A DNA stretch of 9,677 nucleotides from Bauldia sp. (GTDB taxonomy: Bacteria; Pseudomonadota; Alphaproteobacteria; Rhizobiales; Kaistiaceae). Below, one piece after another: positions 1 to 6,555 of this stretch; within the stretch, counting starts at the first letter, position 1, and each line of letters opens with the position of its first letter. The position numbers and the translations under genes were made by a program. The stretch lies in NCBI GenBank assembly GCA_020442095.1, contig JAGRKY010000226.1:1-9677 (forward strand), given 5' to 3'. The notes under the pieces are model-generated. The model ran no database searches. It was not told where the DNA came from and saw nothing but the letters and a program-made list of their open reading frames with translations.

Positions 1-956
1 AGCGCCGATGCCGCGATGACGATCACGCCCTTGAGGATCCACTGCAACTGGATCGGCAGGCCGAGCAGGATGACCGCATTGAACATCAGGATGAGGATAA
101 GAACGCCGAGCAGGGCCCCGAAGATGCTGCCCCGCCCGCCGGTGATCGCCACCCCGCCCATCACCGCGGCGACGATCGAGTCGAGTTCGTAGCCCCTGCC
201 TGTCCACTGGTCGACCTGACCGACATAGCCGACGAGGACGAGGCCCGCAACGGCGGCAATCACCGAGCAGATCACGTAGCAGGCGATGATCACGCGGTCG
301 GTGTGGATGCCCACCAGATTCGCACCGCGCGGGTTTCCGCCGACAAGGTAGATGCGGCGGCCGAACGGCGAGAGATGCAGGATATAGCCGCAGACGATGG
401 TCAGCGCGATCAGGATCAGGAGATTGACCGGAATGCCGAGGAAGCGGCCCTGTCCGATCAGGGAGAAGCCTGAGGGCAGGGTGCTGCCGGTGGCGCCCTC
501 GGTATAGAGGAAGCGGATGCCCTGGAGGACGATCGTGGTGGCAAGCGTCGCCAGGAAGGGCGAGACGCGGCGCTTGGCGACGAGCAGTCCGTTGGCGAGG
601 CCGACGACGATGCCGAGGCCGATCGCGGCGGCGAAGATCACCGGCATCATGGCGTTGTCGGTGGTGGCGAAACTGGTCGCCAGCACCGCCGATGTCGCCA
701 TCACCGACGCCACCGACAGATCGAGCCCACGGACGAGGAGGACGAAGGTCTGGCCGATGACGACGATACCGAGCGGCGCCGCCTGAGTGAGGACGTTGAG
801 GAGGTTCTCGACCTTCAGGAAGGCCGGCGACAGCACCGAAACCAGGATGACGTTGAGGGCGAGGAAGATCAGCAGGCCGAAGGTCCTCAGCACACGTCCA
901 AGCGAGAGCTTGTCCGGCGCCGGAGCGGAGGCGGCGGTTGGGGTGGTGTCGCTCAT
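1..956 (-). CDS. Sugar ABC transporter permease 1 (RbsC/FrcC type), 3' end cut by window edge
   Basis: Inner-membrane permease of a CUT2-type carbohydrate importer. I translated 318 codons from the ATG at 956-954; no stop occurs before position 1, so the last few residues are missing (relatives are about 320-340 aa). After a hydrophilic N-terminus of about 22 residues come alternating hydrophobic helices. Two motifs mark the family (BPD_transp_2): RGLDLSVASVMA near residues 77-88 and the cytoplasmic loop GGNPRGANLVGI near 206-217, which is expected to touch the ATPase. The start is fixed by an ATGA overlap with the stop of permease 2, with AGGGA just before it inside that gene, suggesting coupled translation. 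It is a paralogue of permease 2, so the channel may be a heterodimer. The family call is secure; the substrate is unknown. Confidence 0.93.
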   Translation of the reverse strand, partial: MSDTTPTAASAPAPDKLSLGRVLRTFGLLIFLALNVILVSVLSPAFLKVENLLNVLTQAAPLGIVVIGQTFVLLVRGLDLSVASVMATSAVLATSFATTDNAMMPVIFAAAIGLGIVVGLANGLLVAKRRVSPFLATLATTIVLQGIRFLYTEGATGSTLPSGFSLIGQGRFLGIPVNLLILIALTIVCGYILHLSPFGRRIYLVGGNPRGANLVGIHTDRVIIACYVICSVIAAVAGLVLVGYVGQVDQWTGRGYELDSIVAAVMGGVAITGGRGSIFGALLGVLILILMFNAVILLGLPIQLQWILKGVIVIAASA

Positions 957-1924
957 GTGTCCCTGCCGCGTTCAACGTGGACGGCCACGGCGGTGATGAT
1001 GATCAGGCCCTGGATGATCCACTGATAGAAGGTCGATACGTCGAGGAAGTTCAGAAGGTTGTTGAGCAGCGAGATGAGGTAGACGCCGAGCAGCGTGCCG
1101 AGGACGCCGCCCTTGCCGCCGGCGAGCGCGGTTCCGCCGACCACGACGGGCGTGATCGATGCGAGCTCGAAGCCCTCGCCGCGCCACGGATCGCCGCTTC
1201 CCATCCGGCTGACGAAATAGATGCCGGTGAAGGCGGCGAGCATTCCCGACAGGCCGTAGACGAGGATCATGACCTTCGGCACCGAGATGCCGAGGAGATG
1301 CGCCGCGCGCGGGTCGCCGCCGACCGCATAGATGGCCGTGCCGGTCCGCGTCCGGTTCAGGAAGACGCCGACGATGGCGAACATGGCGAGCATGACCAGG
1401 CCCGCGATGGGCACGCCGAAGACGTCGCCGTACGCGAATATCTCGAATTCCACCGGTACGCTGCCGGCCGGCGACAGCGAATAGAGCAGGGTCGTGCCCT
1501 GGAGAACCGCGGCCATCCCGAGCGTGACGATGAGGGGGTGAATGCGGAGATAGTAGCTCAGCAGGCCGTTGATGCTGCCGATCGCGGCGCCAAGGGCGAG
1601 GATCCCGAGGACGACCGGAATGACGAGGTCGGGATTGCCGTCGATCCAGCCGGAGGTGAGGTTCGAGGTCAGCGAGATCATCGCTCCGACCGAAAGGTCG
1701 ATGCCGCCGGTGAGGATGACGAGGGTCTGCCCCAGGCTGGCGAAGCCGAGCCCGGCCGCCTGTTTGAACACGTTGAGGAAGTTGCTCAGCGTGGCGAAGC
1801 GGTCGCTGAGGAATGCGCCGGTCGCGATGAGCAGGGCGAGCAGCGCCACCACGATGACCAGCGACAGCGGAATGCTGCGGAACGAGAAGCCCGAGCGTGG
1901 GGAGGGGGATGCGGCGACGGTCAT
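953..1924 (-). CDS. Sugar ABC transporter permease 2 (RbsC/FrcC type)
   Basis: Second inner-membrane permease of the same importer, 323 aa and complete. It carries the family signatures GGIDLSVGAMIS (about 73-84) and GGDPRAAHLLGI (about 202-213), many hydrophobic helices (for example 20-38, 101-123, 172-189, 219-238, 275-292 and 303-317) and the conserved GGTALAGGKG stretch near 263-272. The ATG at 1924 overlaps the ATPase stop as ATGA and has no clear Shine-Dalgarno sequence, which fits translational coupling. An upstream in-frame extension to 2041 would run deep into the ATPase gene and is rejected. Its stop overlaps the start of permease 1 in the same way. Two permeases encoded in tandem with one double ATPase is a common CUT2 layout. 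The substrate is not readable from the sequence. Confidence 0.95.
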   Translation of the reverse strand: MTVAASPSPRSGFSFRSIPLSLVIVVALLALLIATGAFLSDRFATLSNFLNVFKQAAGLGFASLGQTLVILTGGIDLSVGAMISLTSNLTSGWIDGNPDLVIPVVLGILALGAAIGSINGLLSYYLRIHPLIVTLGMAAVLQGTTLLYSLSPAGSVPVEFEIFAYGDVFGVPIAGLVMLAMFAIVGVFLNRTRTGTAIYAVGGDPRAAHLLGISVPKVMILVYGLSGMLAAFTGIYFVSRMGSGDPWRGEGFELASITPVVVGGTALAGGKGGVLGTLLGVYLISLLNNLLNFLDVSTFYQWIIQGLIIITAVAVHVERGRDT

Positions 1925-3444
1925 GACGCGGCTGCCGTTTCGACGGGCGCGGCCCCGTGGCGGGAACTGACTGCGAGTTGCAGGATGGCCTCCTCGGTAA
2001 TGGCGTCGCCGGCAAGCTCTCCGGTGCGCCGGCCCTCGCACATGACCACCACGCGGTCGCAGAGGCCGATGATCTCGGGCAGTTCCGAACTGACGATGAG
2101 GATCGCGAGGCCGTCTGCCGCGAGCTGGCGGATGATGCGGTAGATTTCCATCTTGGCGCCGACATCGACGCCTCGTGTCGGCTCGTCGAGAATGAGTGCC
2201 AGGTGTCCCGACGCGATCCAGCGGCCGATCAGGACCTTCTGCTGGTTGCCGCCGGAAAGGTTGGCGACGGCCGACTTGGGGCCACGCGCGGCGATCGAAT
2301 ATTTGCGGATCTGCTCTTCGGCGAGGCGATCCTCCAGTCCGTTGTCGAGGCGTGGGCCTTTCGTCACCCGCTCGAGGATCGGCGCGCTGACATTGGCCGC
2401 AATGTCGAGGAGCATGAACAGACCCTCGCCCTTGCGGTCCTCGGTGAGAAAGCCGACGCCGGCCTTGATCGACTGCCTCGGGCTGGGATGCGAGAATGTC
2501 TCCGAGCCGATGCTGATCGAGCCCTTGACCATCGGCATGCTGCCGAAGATGGCGTGGGCAACCTCCGTCCGACCCGCGCCGACCATGCCGGCAAGGCCGA
2601 CGATCTCGCCCTTGCGGACTTCGAGGCTGACACCCTTGACGCGTTCCCCGACCCAGACGTCGTTGGCGGCGAGCACGATGTCGGCGGTGGATGGCCCAGC
2701 CGGCTTGGGGGGATAGATGTCGGCCAGTCGCCGGCCGATCATCATCGACACCAGCTTGTCGTGGTCGAGCTTTTCGATCGGCTCGGTGCCGACCAGCCGG
2801 CCGTCCTTCAGGACGGTCGCGGAATCGGCGATGTCGAAGATCTCGTCGAGGCGGTGCGAGATGAAGATGATGGCGACGCCGCGTTTCTTGAGGCGCCGGA
2901 TGAGGCCGAAGAGGAGTTCGACCTCCGGGCCGCCGAGCACCGCCGTCGGTTCGTCGAAGACGAGCAGCTTGGCATCGGATTTCAGCGCCCGTGCGATCTC
3001 GACCATCTGCTGGTCGGCGACCGAAAGCGTCTTCACCTTCGCCATCGGGTCGAGTGGCGAGCCGAGGTCCTCGAGGACGCGCCGGCTGCTTTCGATCATG
3101 GCGCGGCGATCAGTGAGCCCGAAGCGGTTGCGCGGCTGATCGCCGGCGAAAATGTTCTGTGCGACGGTGAGTTCCGGGAACAGCACCAGTTCCTGGTAGA
3201 TGACGTGGATCCCGGCGGCCTTGGCCTCTTGCGGCGTCGACCAGCTCACGGTCCGTCCGTCGAACTCGATCTCGCCTTCGCCCGGCGTGTAGGCGCCCGC
3301 GATGATCTTGATCAGGGTCGACTTGCCGGCGCCATTTTCCCCGACGAGGGCGCGGACCTCGCCGGCGTCGATCTGGAAATCGACGGCGTCGAGCGAGCGA
3401 ACGCCTGGAAAACTCTTGCCGATCTGTCGCGCGTTGAGGATCAT
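1921..3444 (-). CDS. Sugar ABC transporter ATP-binding protein, two fused nucleotide-binding domains (RbsA/MglA type)
   Basis: Cytoplasmic ATPase that powers the importer; 507 aa, the usual length for double-domain CUT2 ATPases. Domain 1 has Walker A GENGAGKST (35-43), the variant signature LSVADQQ (140-146), Walker B FDEPT (163-167) and the switch histidine in ISHRL (His197). Domain 2 has a degenerate P-loop GLAGMVGAGRTE (283-294) without the usual lysine, an intact signature LSGGNQQ (396-402), Walker B ILDEPTRGVD (418-427) and SSEL where the switch histidine would be. One degenerate site is normal for this subfamily and is not a defect. I number from the ATG at 3444; an in-frame TTG at 3453 with a weak GAGCGG upstream is an alternative. 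The stop overlaps permease 2 as ATGA. An 89-98 nt gap with a hairpin separates it from the binding-protein gene. Confidence 0.95.
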   Translation of the reverse strand: MILNARQIGKSFPGVRSLDAVDFQIDAGEVRALVGENGAGKSTLIKIIAGAYTPGEGEIEFDGRTVSWSTPQEAKAAGIHVIYQELVLFPELTVAQNIFAGDQPRNRFGLTDRRAMIESSRRVLEDLGSPLDPMAKVKTLSVADQQMVEIARALKSDAKLLVFDEPTAVLGGPEVELLFGLIRRLKKRGVAIIFISHRLDEIFDIADSATVLKDGRLVGTEPIEKLDHDKLVSMMIGRRLADIYPPKPAGPSTADIVLAANDVWVGERVKGVSLEVRKGEIVGLAGMVGAGRTEVAHAIFGSMPMVKGSISIGSETFSHPSPRQSIKAGVGFLTEDRKGEGLFMLLDIAANVSAPILERVTKGPRLDNGLEDRLAEEQIRKYSIAARGPKSAVANLSGGNQQKVLIGRWIASGHLALILDEPTRGVDVGAKMEIYRIIRQLAADGLAILIVSSELPEIIGLCDRVVVMCEGRRTGELAGDAITEEAILQLAVSSRHGAAPVETAAAS

Positions 3445-3496
3445 TTGCGCCAAGCCAATACCGCTCGCATCAGGGTAGGATCCGCCGGAAAGATCT

Positions 3497-3529
3497 GCCG
3501 GGGCCCGGCTGGAAGCCGAGGCGCCCGGC
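3497..3529 (-). repeat. GC-rich stem-loop between binding-protein and ATPase genes
   Basis: The arms GCCGGG (3497-3502) and CCCGGC (3524-3529) pair around a second stem CGGCT/AGCCG (3506-3510 with 3514-3518, three-base loop). In the transcript it lies just after the binding-protein stop. It is followed by only three U residues within GATCTTTCC, so it does not look like a classical intrinsic terminator. A hairpin after a periplasmic binding-protein gene commonly protects the upstream mRNA or partly terminates, giving excess binding protein; that role is inferred here. Confidence 0.5.
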
Positions 3530-3542
3530 AGGAGTTTCGCGG

Positions 3543-4694
3543 TTACTGCGGATAGTCTACCGAGAAGGTCTTGGGATCGTAGTCGGGGCCAAGACCGGAC
3601 GAGAGGATGAGATCATTGGGCTTGTCCATCCTCACGTAGTCCTCGACCCAGCGGTCGGCGCGCACCGAGGCGGTCTCGTGTCCCTTGGAGACGACCACGT
3701 CGGAGTTGACGAAGTAGAGCTTCGGCACGGCCGCACCGGACAGCACCTGAAGGGCAAGATCAACCGCGGCGCCGCCCATGGCCGGCGGATAGTCGAAGTT
3801 GAGGACCGGCACGTCGTTCTCGACCGCGATCTTCAGGCAGCCGTTGAGGTCGGCGCAGGTGGCGGGCGGGATGGTGCCCGGCTTGTAGCCCGCGGCGACG
3901 AAGGCTTCGATCGAACCGCCGCCCTGCACGCCGGAGTCGTTCCAGATTCCGTCGATGTCATCACCGAACTTCTGGATCATGGCCGAGACGATCGACTTCG
4001 CCTTTGCCGGATTCCAGTCGGTGTATTGCATATCGAGGATCTTGATGTCCGGGTACTGCGAGAAGATCGACTTCGCCGCGGCGATCCGGAGTTCGGCCGG
4101 GCTGGCGCCGGCCTGGCCGGGCAGCATGATGATGTTGCCCTTGCCGCCGAGCGTCTCGACCAGCCACTGGGCGAAGATACGGCCGGTCACCTCGTCGGAC
4201 GCGGTGACGAAGCTGACGAAATTGTCAGAGGTGATGCGGCGATCGACCATGATCACCGGAACGCCGTTCCGCATGGCGCGGGAAACGACCGGATCGAGCG
4301 CGTCGGACTTCGAGGCACTGACGAGAAGGATGTCGACGCCGCGCTGCAGCAGGTCCTCGATGTCGGACACCTGCTTCGACGGGTTGTTGTTGGCGTCGGT
4401 GATGATCAGCTGCTTGATGACATCCTTGTGCCGCGCGGCCGCCGCCTCGATGGCATGCAGCTGGGCGAGGCGCCAGGTGTTGTCGACCGATGCGTTCGAG
4501 AACCCGATGACGTAGGGCGGGTCCTTCTTGTATTGGGTCGTGTCGGTGTACTGGAGCTCCACCGGCGACCAGATTTCGGTGCGCGGCGCGCCCTTGTAGC
4601 CGTCAAGCTCCTGACCGATGGCCTGGGTGGCGTAAGCCATCCCGCCGGCAACGAGCAGAGACAGCGCGGTAGGTAAAATGTGCTTTCTCGACAT
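3543..4694 (-). CDS. Periplasmic sugar-binding protein of the ABC importer (Peripla_BP_4 / RbsB-like)
   Basis: Soluble periplasmic receptor that delivers substrate to the two permeases; 383 aa. Residues 1 to about 27 form a signal peptide (MSRK, hydrophobic LPTALSLLVAGGMAYA, small residues, then QELDG). The mature part follows the type I periplasmic-binding fold: first strand YVIGFSNASVDNTWR (61-75), ITDANNNPSKQVSDIEDLLQRGVDILLV (98-125) and the hinge/ligand region GVPVIMVDRR (144-153). About 30 residues lie between the signal peptide and the first strand, longer than in ribose-binding protein. Cys280 and Cys286 could form a small disulfide loop. The ATG at 4694 is preceded by AGGGAGG (4702-4708) at 7 nt, which settles the start against an in-frame extension to 4721. 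The ligand is probably a sugar or polyol but cannot be specified. Confidence 0.94.
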   Translation of the reverse strand: MSRKHILPTALSLLVAGGMAYATQAIGQELDGYKGAPRTEIWSPVELQYTDTTQYKKDPPYVIGFSNASVDNTWRLAQLHAIEAAAARHKDVIKQLIITDANNNPSKQVSDIEDLLQRGVDILLVSASKSDALDPVVSRAMRNGVPVIMVDRRITSDNFVSFVTASDEVTGRIFAQWLVETLGGKGNIIMLPGQAGASPAELRIAAAKSIFSQYPDIKILDMQYTDWNPAKAKSIVSAMIQKFGDDIDGIWNDSGVQGGGSIEAFVAAGYKPGTIPPATCADLNGCLKIAVENDVPVLNFDYPPAMGGAAVDLALQVLSGAAVPKLYFVNSDVVVSKGHETASVRADRWVEDYVRMDKPNDLILSSGLGPDYDPKTFSVDYPQ

Positions 4695-4748
4695 GTGTCG
4701 TCCTCCCTTCGTTCGCCCCAATGGCGATCCACTGCGAAGTCAGTTCTC

Positions 4749-4779
4749 CGCCGTTTCAGGCTCTTTCCAAGAAACGGCG
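4749..4779. repeat. Perfect 9-bp inverted repeat in the SDR/binding-protein gap
   Basis: CGCCGTTTC (4749-4757) and GAAACGGCG (4771-4779) are exact inverted copies around a 13-base loop. The site is 55 bases upstream of the binding-protein start. No U-run follows on the minus-strand transcript, so an intrinsic terminator is unlikely. It may be an mRNA hairpin or an operator for a secondary promoter of the transporter genes; the sequence alone does not decide. Confidence 0.4.
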
Positions 4780-4802
4780 TGCAGTCCGGATTTTTCGATA
4801 TC

Positions 4803-4820
4803 AGCGAGCCTTGGCTCGCT
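4803..4820 (-). terminator. Hairpin directly after the SDR stop codon (weak or partial terminator candidate)
   Basis: AGCGAGCC (4803-4810) and GGCTCGCT (4813-4820) form a perfect palindromic arm pair. With the tightest base pairs opened, the stem is 7 bp with a 4-base loop. It begins two bases after the SDR stop (4825-4823) on the minus strand. The transcript continues GATATCGAAAAA, without a U-tract, so any termination would be partial. An equally good reading is a 3'-end-stabilising or processing hairpin within the operon. Confidence 0.3.
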
Positions 4821-4822
4821 CT

Positions 4823-5590
4823 CTACTGCGCGGTGTAGCCGCCGTCGCAGACCAGGCTTGCACCCGTGACAAAGCGGGCCTCGTCCGAAGCCAGGAACAG
4901 CACGCAATTGGCCACGTCGACCGGCTCGCCCAGCGTCAGCGGGTGCTTTTCCTTCATGATGTCCAGGTAGTGCTGGAGGCCGCCCGGGAAGGTCTCGCCG
5001 GCCTTCATGAAGAGCGGCGTCTTGGTCGAGCCCGGATGCACGGCGTTGACGCGAATGCCGTGGGGCGCATAGCAGATGGCGTCCGTCTTGGTCATCATCA
5101 GCACCGCCCCCTTGGTCGCGTGATAGGGCGGCAGGTCCTCGTTTCCGATCAGGCCGTAGATCGACGAGAAGTTAACGATAGAGCCGCTTTTGGCGCTCAT
5201 CATCGTCGGCAGAACGTGCTTGGTGCACAGGAACACGCCACGGACATTGATCGAGAAGATCTTGTCCCATTCCTCGACGGTGACTTCGTGGGCGTATTTG
5301 TTGACGCCGGGAATGGCCGCGTTGTTGACCAGGATGTCGATCTTGCCCCATTTGGCAAGAACCTCGGCGATGCCGCTTGCGACATTCGATTCGTCAGAGA
5401 CGTCGACCTTGACGAAGATCGCTTCGCCGCCCGCTTTCGAAACGTCGTCGACGGTGCCCTTTCCGGCCTCTTCGTTGACGTCGAAGACCGCAACTTTGGC
5501 GCCTTCCTCCACGAACCGGTGGCTGGTTGCTTCGCCGATGCCGGTGCCGCCGCCGGTAACGATTGCCACCTTGTCCTGCAGTCTCGCCAT
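4823..5590 (-). CDS. Short-chain dehydrogenase/reductase (SDR), probable sugar or polyol dehydrogenase
   Basis: Cytoplasmic classical SDR, 255 aa, expected to oxidise or reduce a hydroxyl/carbonyl group of the imported substrate with NAD(P). Visible motifs are the cofactor loop TGGGTGIG (12-19), Asp37 at the end of the second strand (favours NAD over NADP), NNAA (89-92), Asn115, catalytic Ser143 and Tyr156/Lys160 in YHATK, followed by HPGSTKTP (185-192). The C-terminus LVCDGGYTAQ is typical. The ATG at 5590 has GGAGG (AGGGAGG at 5601-5607) upstream; the in-frame extension to 5644 lacks support. It is the first gene of the transporter operon, about 128 nt before the binding-protein gene and divergent from the GntR regulator. 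The family assignment is firm; the exact substrate is not known. Confidence 0.94.
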   Translation of the reverse strand: MARLQDKVAIVTGGGTGIGEATSHRFVEEGAKVAVFDVNEEAGKGTVDDVSKAGGEAIFVKVDVSDESNVASGIAEVLAKWGKIDILVNNAAIPGVNKYAHEVTVEEWDKIFSINVRGVFLCTKHVLPTMMSAKSGSIVNFSSIYGLIGNEDLPPYHATKGAVLMMTKTDAICYAPHGIRVNAVHPGSTKTPLFMKAGETFPGGLQHYLDIMKEKHPLTLGEPVDVANCVLFLASDEARFVTGASLVCDGGYTAQ

Positions 5591-5615
5591 CGGTCGTTTT
5601 CCTCCCTTTTGACCG
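5591..5615 (-). promoter_or_regulatory. Small stem enclosing the SDR ribosome-binding site
   Basis: In the transcript CGGUC (from 5615-5611) can pair with GACCG (from 5595-5591), directly before the AUG, leaving AAAAGGGAGGAAAAC as the loop. The Shine-Dalgarno sequence therefore sits in the open loop. Five base pairs is weak and may be chance. Confidence 0.25.
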
Positions 5616-5621
5616 TTCTTA

Positions 5622-5644
5622 GTGACGACGCGCCGGCTCGTCAC
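5622..5644. repeat. 7-bp inverted repeat upstream of the SDR gene
   Basis: GTGACGA (5622-5628) and TCGTCAC (5638-5644) are exact inverted copies with a 9-base spacer. The site lies in the expected 5' untranslated region of the SDR operon, about 32 bases from the start codon. It could be an mRNA hairpin or an operator half-site pair for the neighbouring GntR protein. No further support is visible. Confidence 0.3.
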
Positions 5645-5675
5645 AGGTCGCCATGCGGTCGCCGCTAAAGCTTTC

Positions 5676-5715
5676 CAAAAAAATGGATCAAGTCAATAGA
5701 TTTTCCATTTTTTTG
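5676..5715. promoter_or_regulatory. Perfect 12-bp inverted repeat in the divergent SDR/GntR promoter region (candidate operator)
   Basis: CAAAAAAATGGA (5676-5687) and TCCATTTTTTTG (5704-5715) are exact inverted copies around a 16-base AT-rich spacer, in a window that is otherwise strongly GC-rich. The spacing between arm centres is 28 bp. The spacer contains AGTCAA, read on the minus strand as TTGACT (5696-5691), a good -35 box for the SDR operon; no convincing -10 is visible. The position between a catabolic operon and its divergent regulator suggests an operator or looping element for the GntR protein. It is not a terminator, because both flanking genes point away from it. Confidence 0.5.
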
Positions 5716-5786
5716 TCGTAACGGTTTGGAGATTCTGCTTTTCAAAACAGGATTGGCTGCTAATGGCTATGCCCCCGACCGAGGCC

Positions 5787-5793
5787 GGGGAGG
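5787..5793 (+). promoter_or_regulatory. Shine-Dalgarno sequence that favours the GTG start of the GntR gene
   Basis: GGGGAGG ends 10 bases before the in-frame GTG at 5804. This is the strongest ribosome-binding site near the 5' end of the gene. It argues against the far-upstream TTG at 5726, while a later GTG at 5828 (AGGA 8 bases upstream) stays possible. Confidence 0.5.
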
Positions 5794-5803
5794 CGGTTCG
5801 GCG

Positions 5804-6520
5804 GTGCCGAGAGCGAGGACACAAGCTGTGAAAGACAAGGCTTCCGGGCTTACCCTGGCGACGACTGTCTACGAGGCGATCCGGCTCGACATCATCGAAG
5901 GGCGGTGTCGCCCTGGCGAGAAGCTCCTGTTCGATCATCTCCGCGATCGCTACAAGGCGGGCATCAGTCCGATCCGCGAAGCGCTAAGCCGTCTCGATGC
6001 CGATGGATGGGTGGTGCGGGAGGAGCAGAAGGGCTTCCGGGTCGCCGACATCAGCCGGGACGAATTGCTGCAGCTCGTCCGGACGCGGGTGTTGATCGAG
6101 AGTCTGGGCATACGCGAGGCAATTGCCGCCCAGGACGTCGCTTCCGAGGAGCAGCTGGTGCTGGCTTTTCACCGGCTCAGCAAGGAGCCGCGCCATCTTT
6201 CGGACGAGGGGCACGAGCGCAACCCGGCGTGGGAAAAGCGCCACCGGGAATTCCACATGGCGCTCGTCGCCGGATGCAAGCTGAAATGGATCATCCAGTA
6301 TTGCGAGCAGCTTTTCGACGTCTATGAGCGCTATCGGCTGCTGGCCGCCATCAATTATCCGGAGCGGAAGGAAAAGGAGGAGCATCGCGAAATCCTCGAG
6401 GCATACCTGGCCGGCGAGCCGGCGCAGGTCGAGACGCTGCTCTCTGCGCATTATCAGACGACAGTCGACTTCATTCTCGAAAACCGGTTTGCGAAGGCCG
6501 GGGCGTCTGCAGACAAGTAA
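5804..6520 (+). CDS. GntR-family transcriptional regulator, FCD (FadR-type C-terminal) subfamily
   Basis: Cytoplasmic DNA-binding repressor or activator, 238 aa from the GTG at 5804. The N-terminal winged helix-turn-helix spans about residues 20-80: TVYEAIRLDIIEGRCRPGEKL, recognition helix ISPIREALSRLD (54-65), wing VVREEQKGFRV (70-80). The all-helical FCD ligand domain follows (about 85-230) and shows the histidines expected for its metal/effector site: His151 in REFHMAL, His194 in EEHREI and His216 in LLSAHY. Such proteins usually sense a carboxylate or sugar-derived acid. It is divergent from the SDR-transporter operon, which is its likely target together with its own gene. Start codon choice is the main uncertainty (GTG 5804 or GTG 5828). 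The target assignment is inferred from position only. Confidence 0.9.
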   Translation: MPRARTQAVKDKASGLTLATTVYEAIRLDIIEGRCRPGEKLLFDHLRDRYKAGISPIREALSRLDADGWVVREEQKGFRVADISRDELLQLVRTRVLIESLGIREAIAAQDVASEEQLVLAFHRLSKEPRHLSDEGHERNPAWEKRHREFHMALVAGCKLKWIIQYCEQLFDVYERYRLLAAINYPERKEKEEHREILEAYLAGEPAQVETLLSAHYQTTVDFILENRFAKAGASADK

Positions 6521-6555
6521 CCGAGTTTGGAAACTATCGATAAAATCAGAAAATA

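Noticed and set aside
938..2143. Long plus-strand open frame opposite permease 2 and the ATPase end
   Set aside because: It is antisense to two genes with clear family motifs. Its translation is rich in Asp, Glu, Arg, His and Gly with no recognisable domain, as expected of the reverse frame of GC-rich coding DNA.
2599..2635. Apparent loss of the P-loop lysine in the second ATPase domain as a sign of decay
   Set aside because: A degenerate second nucleotide site is normal in RbsA/MglA-type double ATPases, and the rest of the domain is intact.
1957..3555. 532-codon plus-strand open frame opposite the ATPase
   Set aside because: It mirrors the double-domain ATPase, which has all its motifs. 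The antisense translation is low-complexity and acidic, an artefact of high G/C at third positions.
3678..4676. 332-codon plus-strand open frame opposite the sugar-binding protein
   Set aside because: The minus-strand gene has a signal peptide, a ribosome-binding site and a clear fold. The plus frame shows no motif.
4721..5668. 315-codon plus-strand open frame opposite the SDR gene
   Set aside because: It is antisense to a dehydrogenase with complete catalytic motifs and has no independent signal.
5726..5803. N-terminal extension of the GntR protein from a TTG at 5726
   Set aside because: It has no ribosome-binding site, would begin within 11 bases of the 12-bp inverted repeat, and adds residues not seen before the winged helix in this family. 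GTG 5804 or 5828 is better supported.
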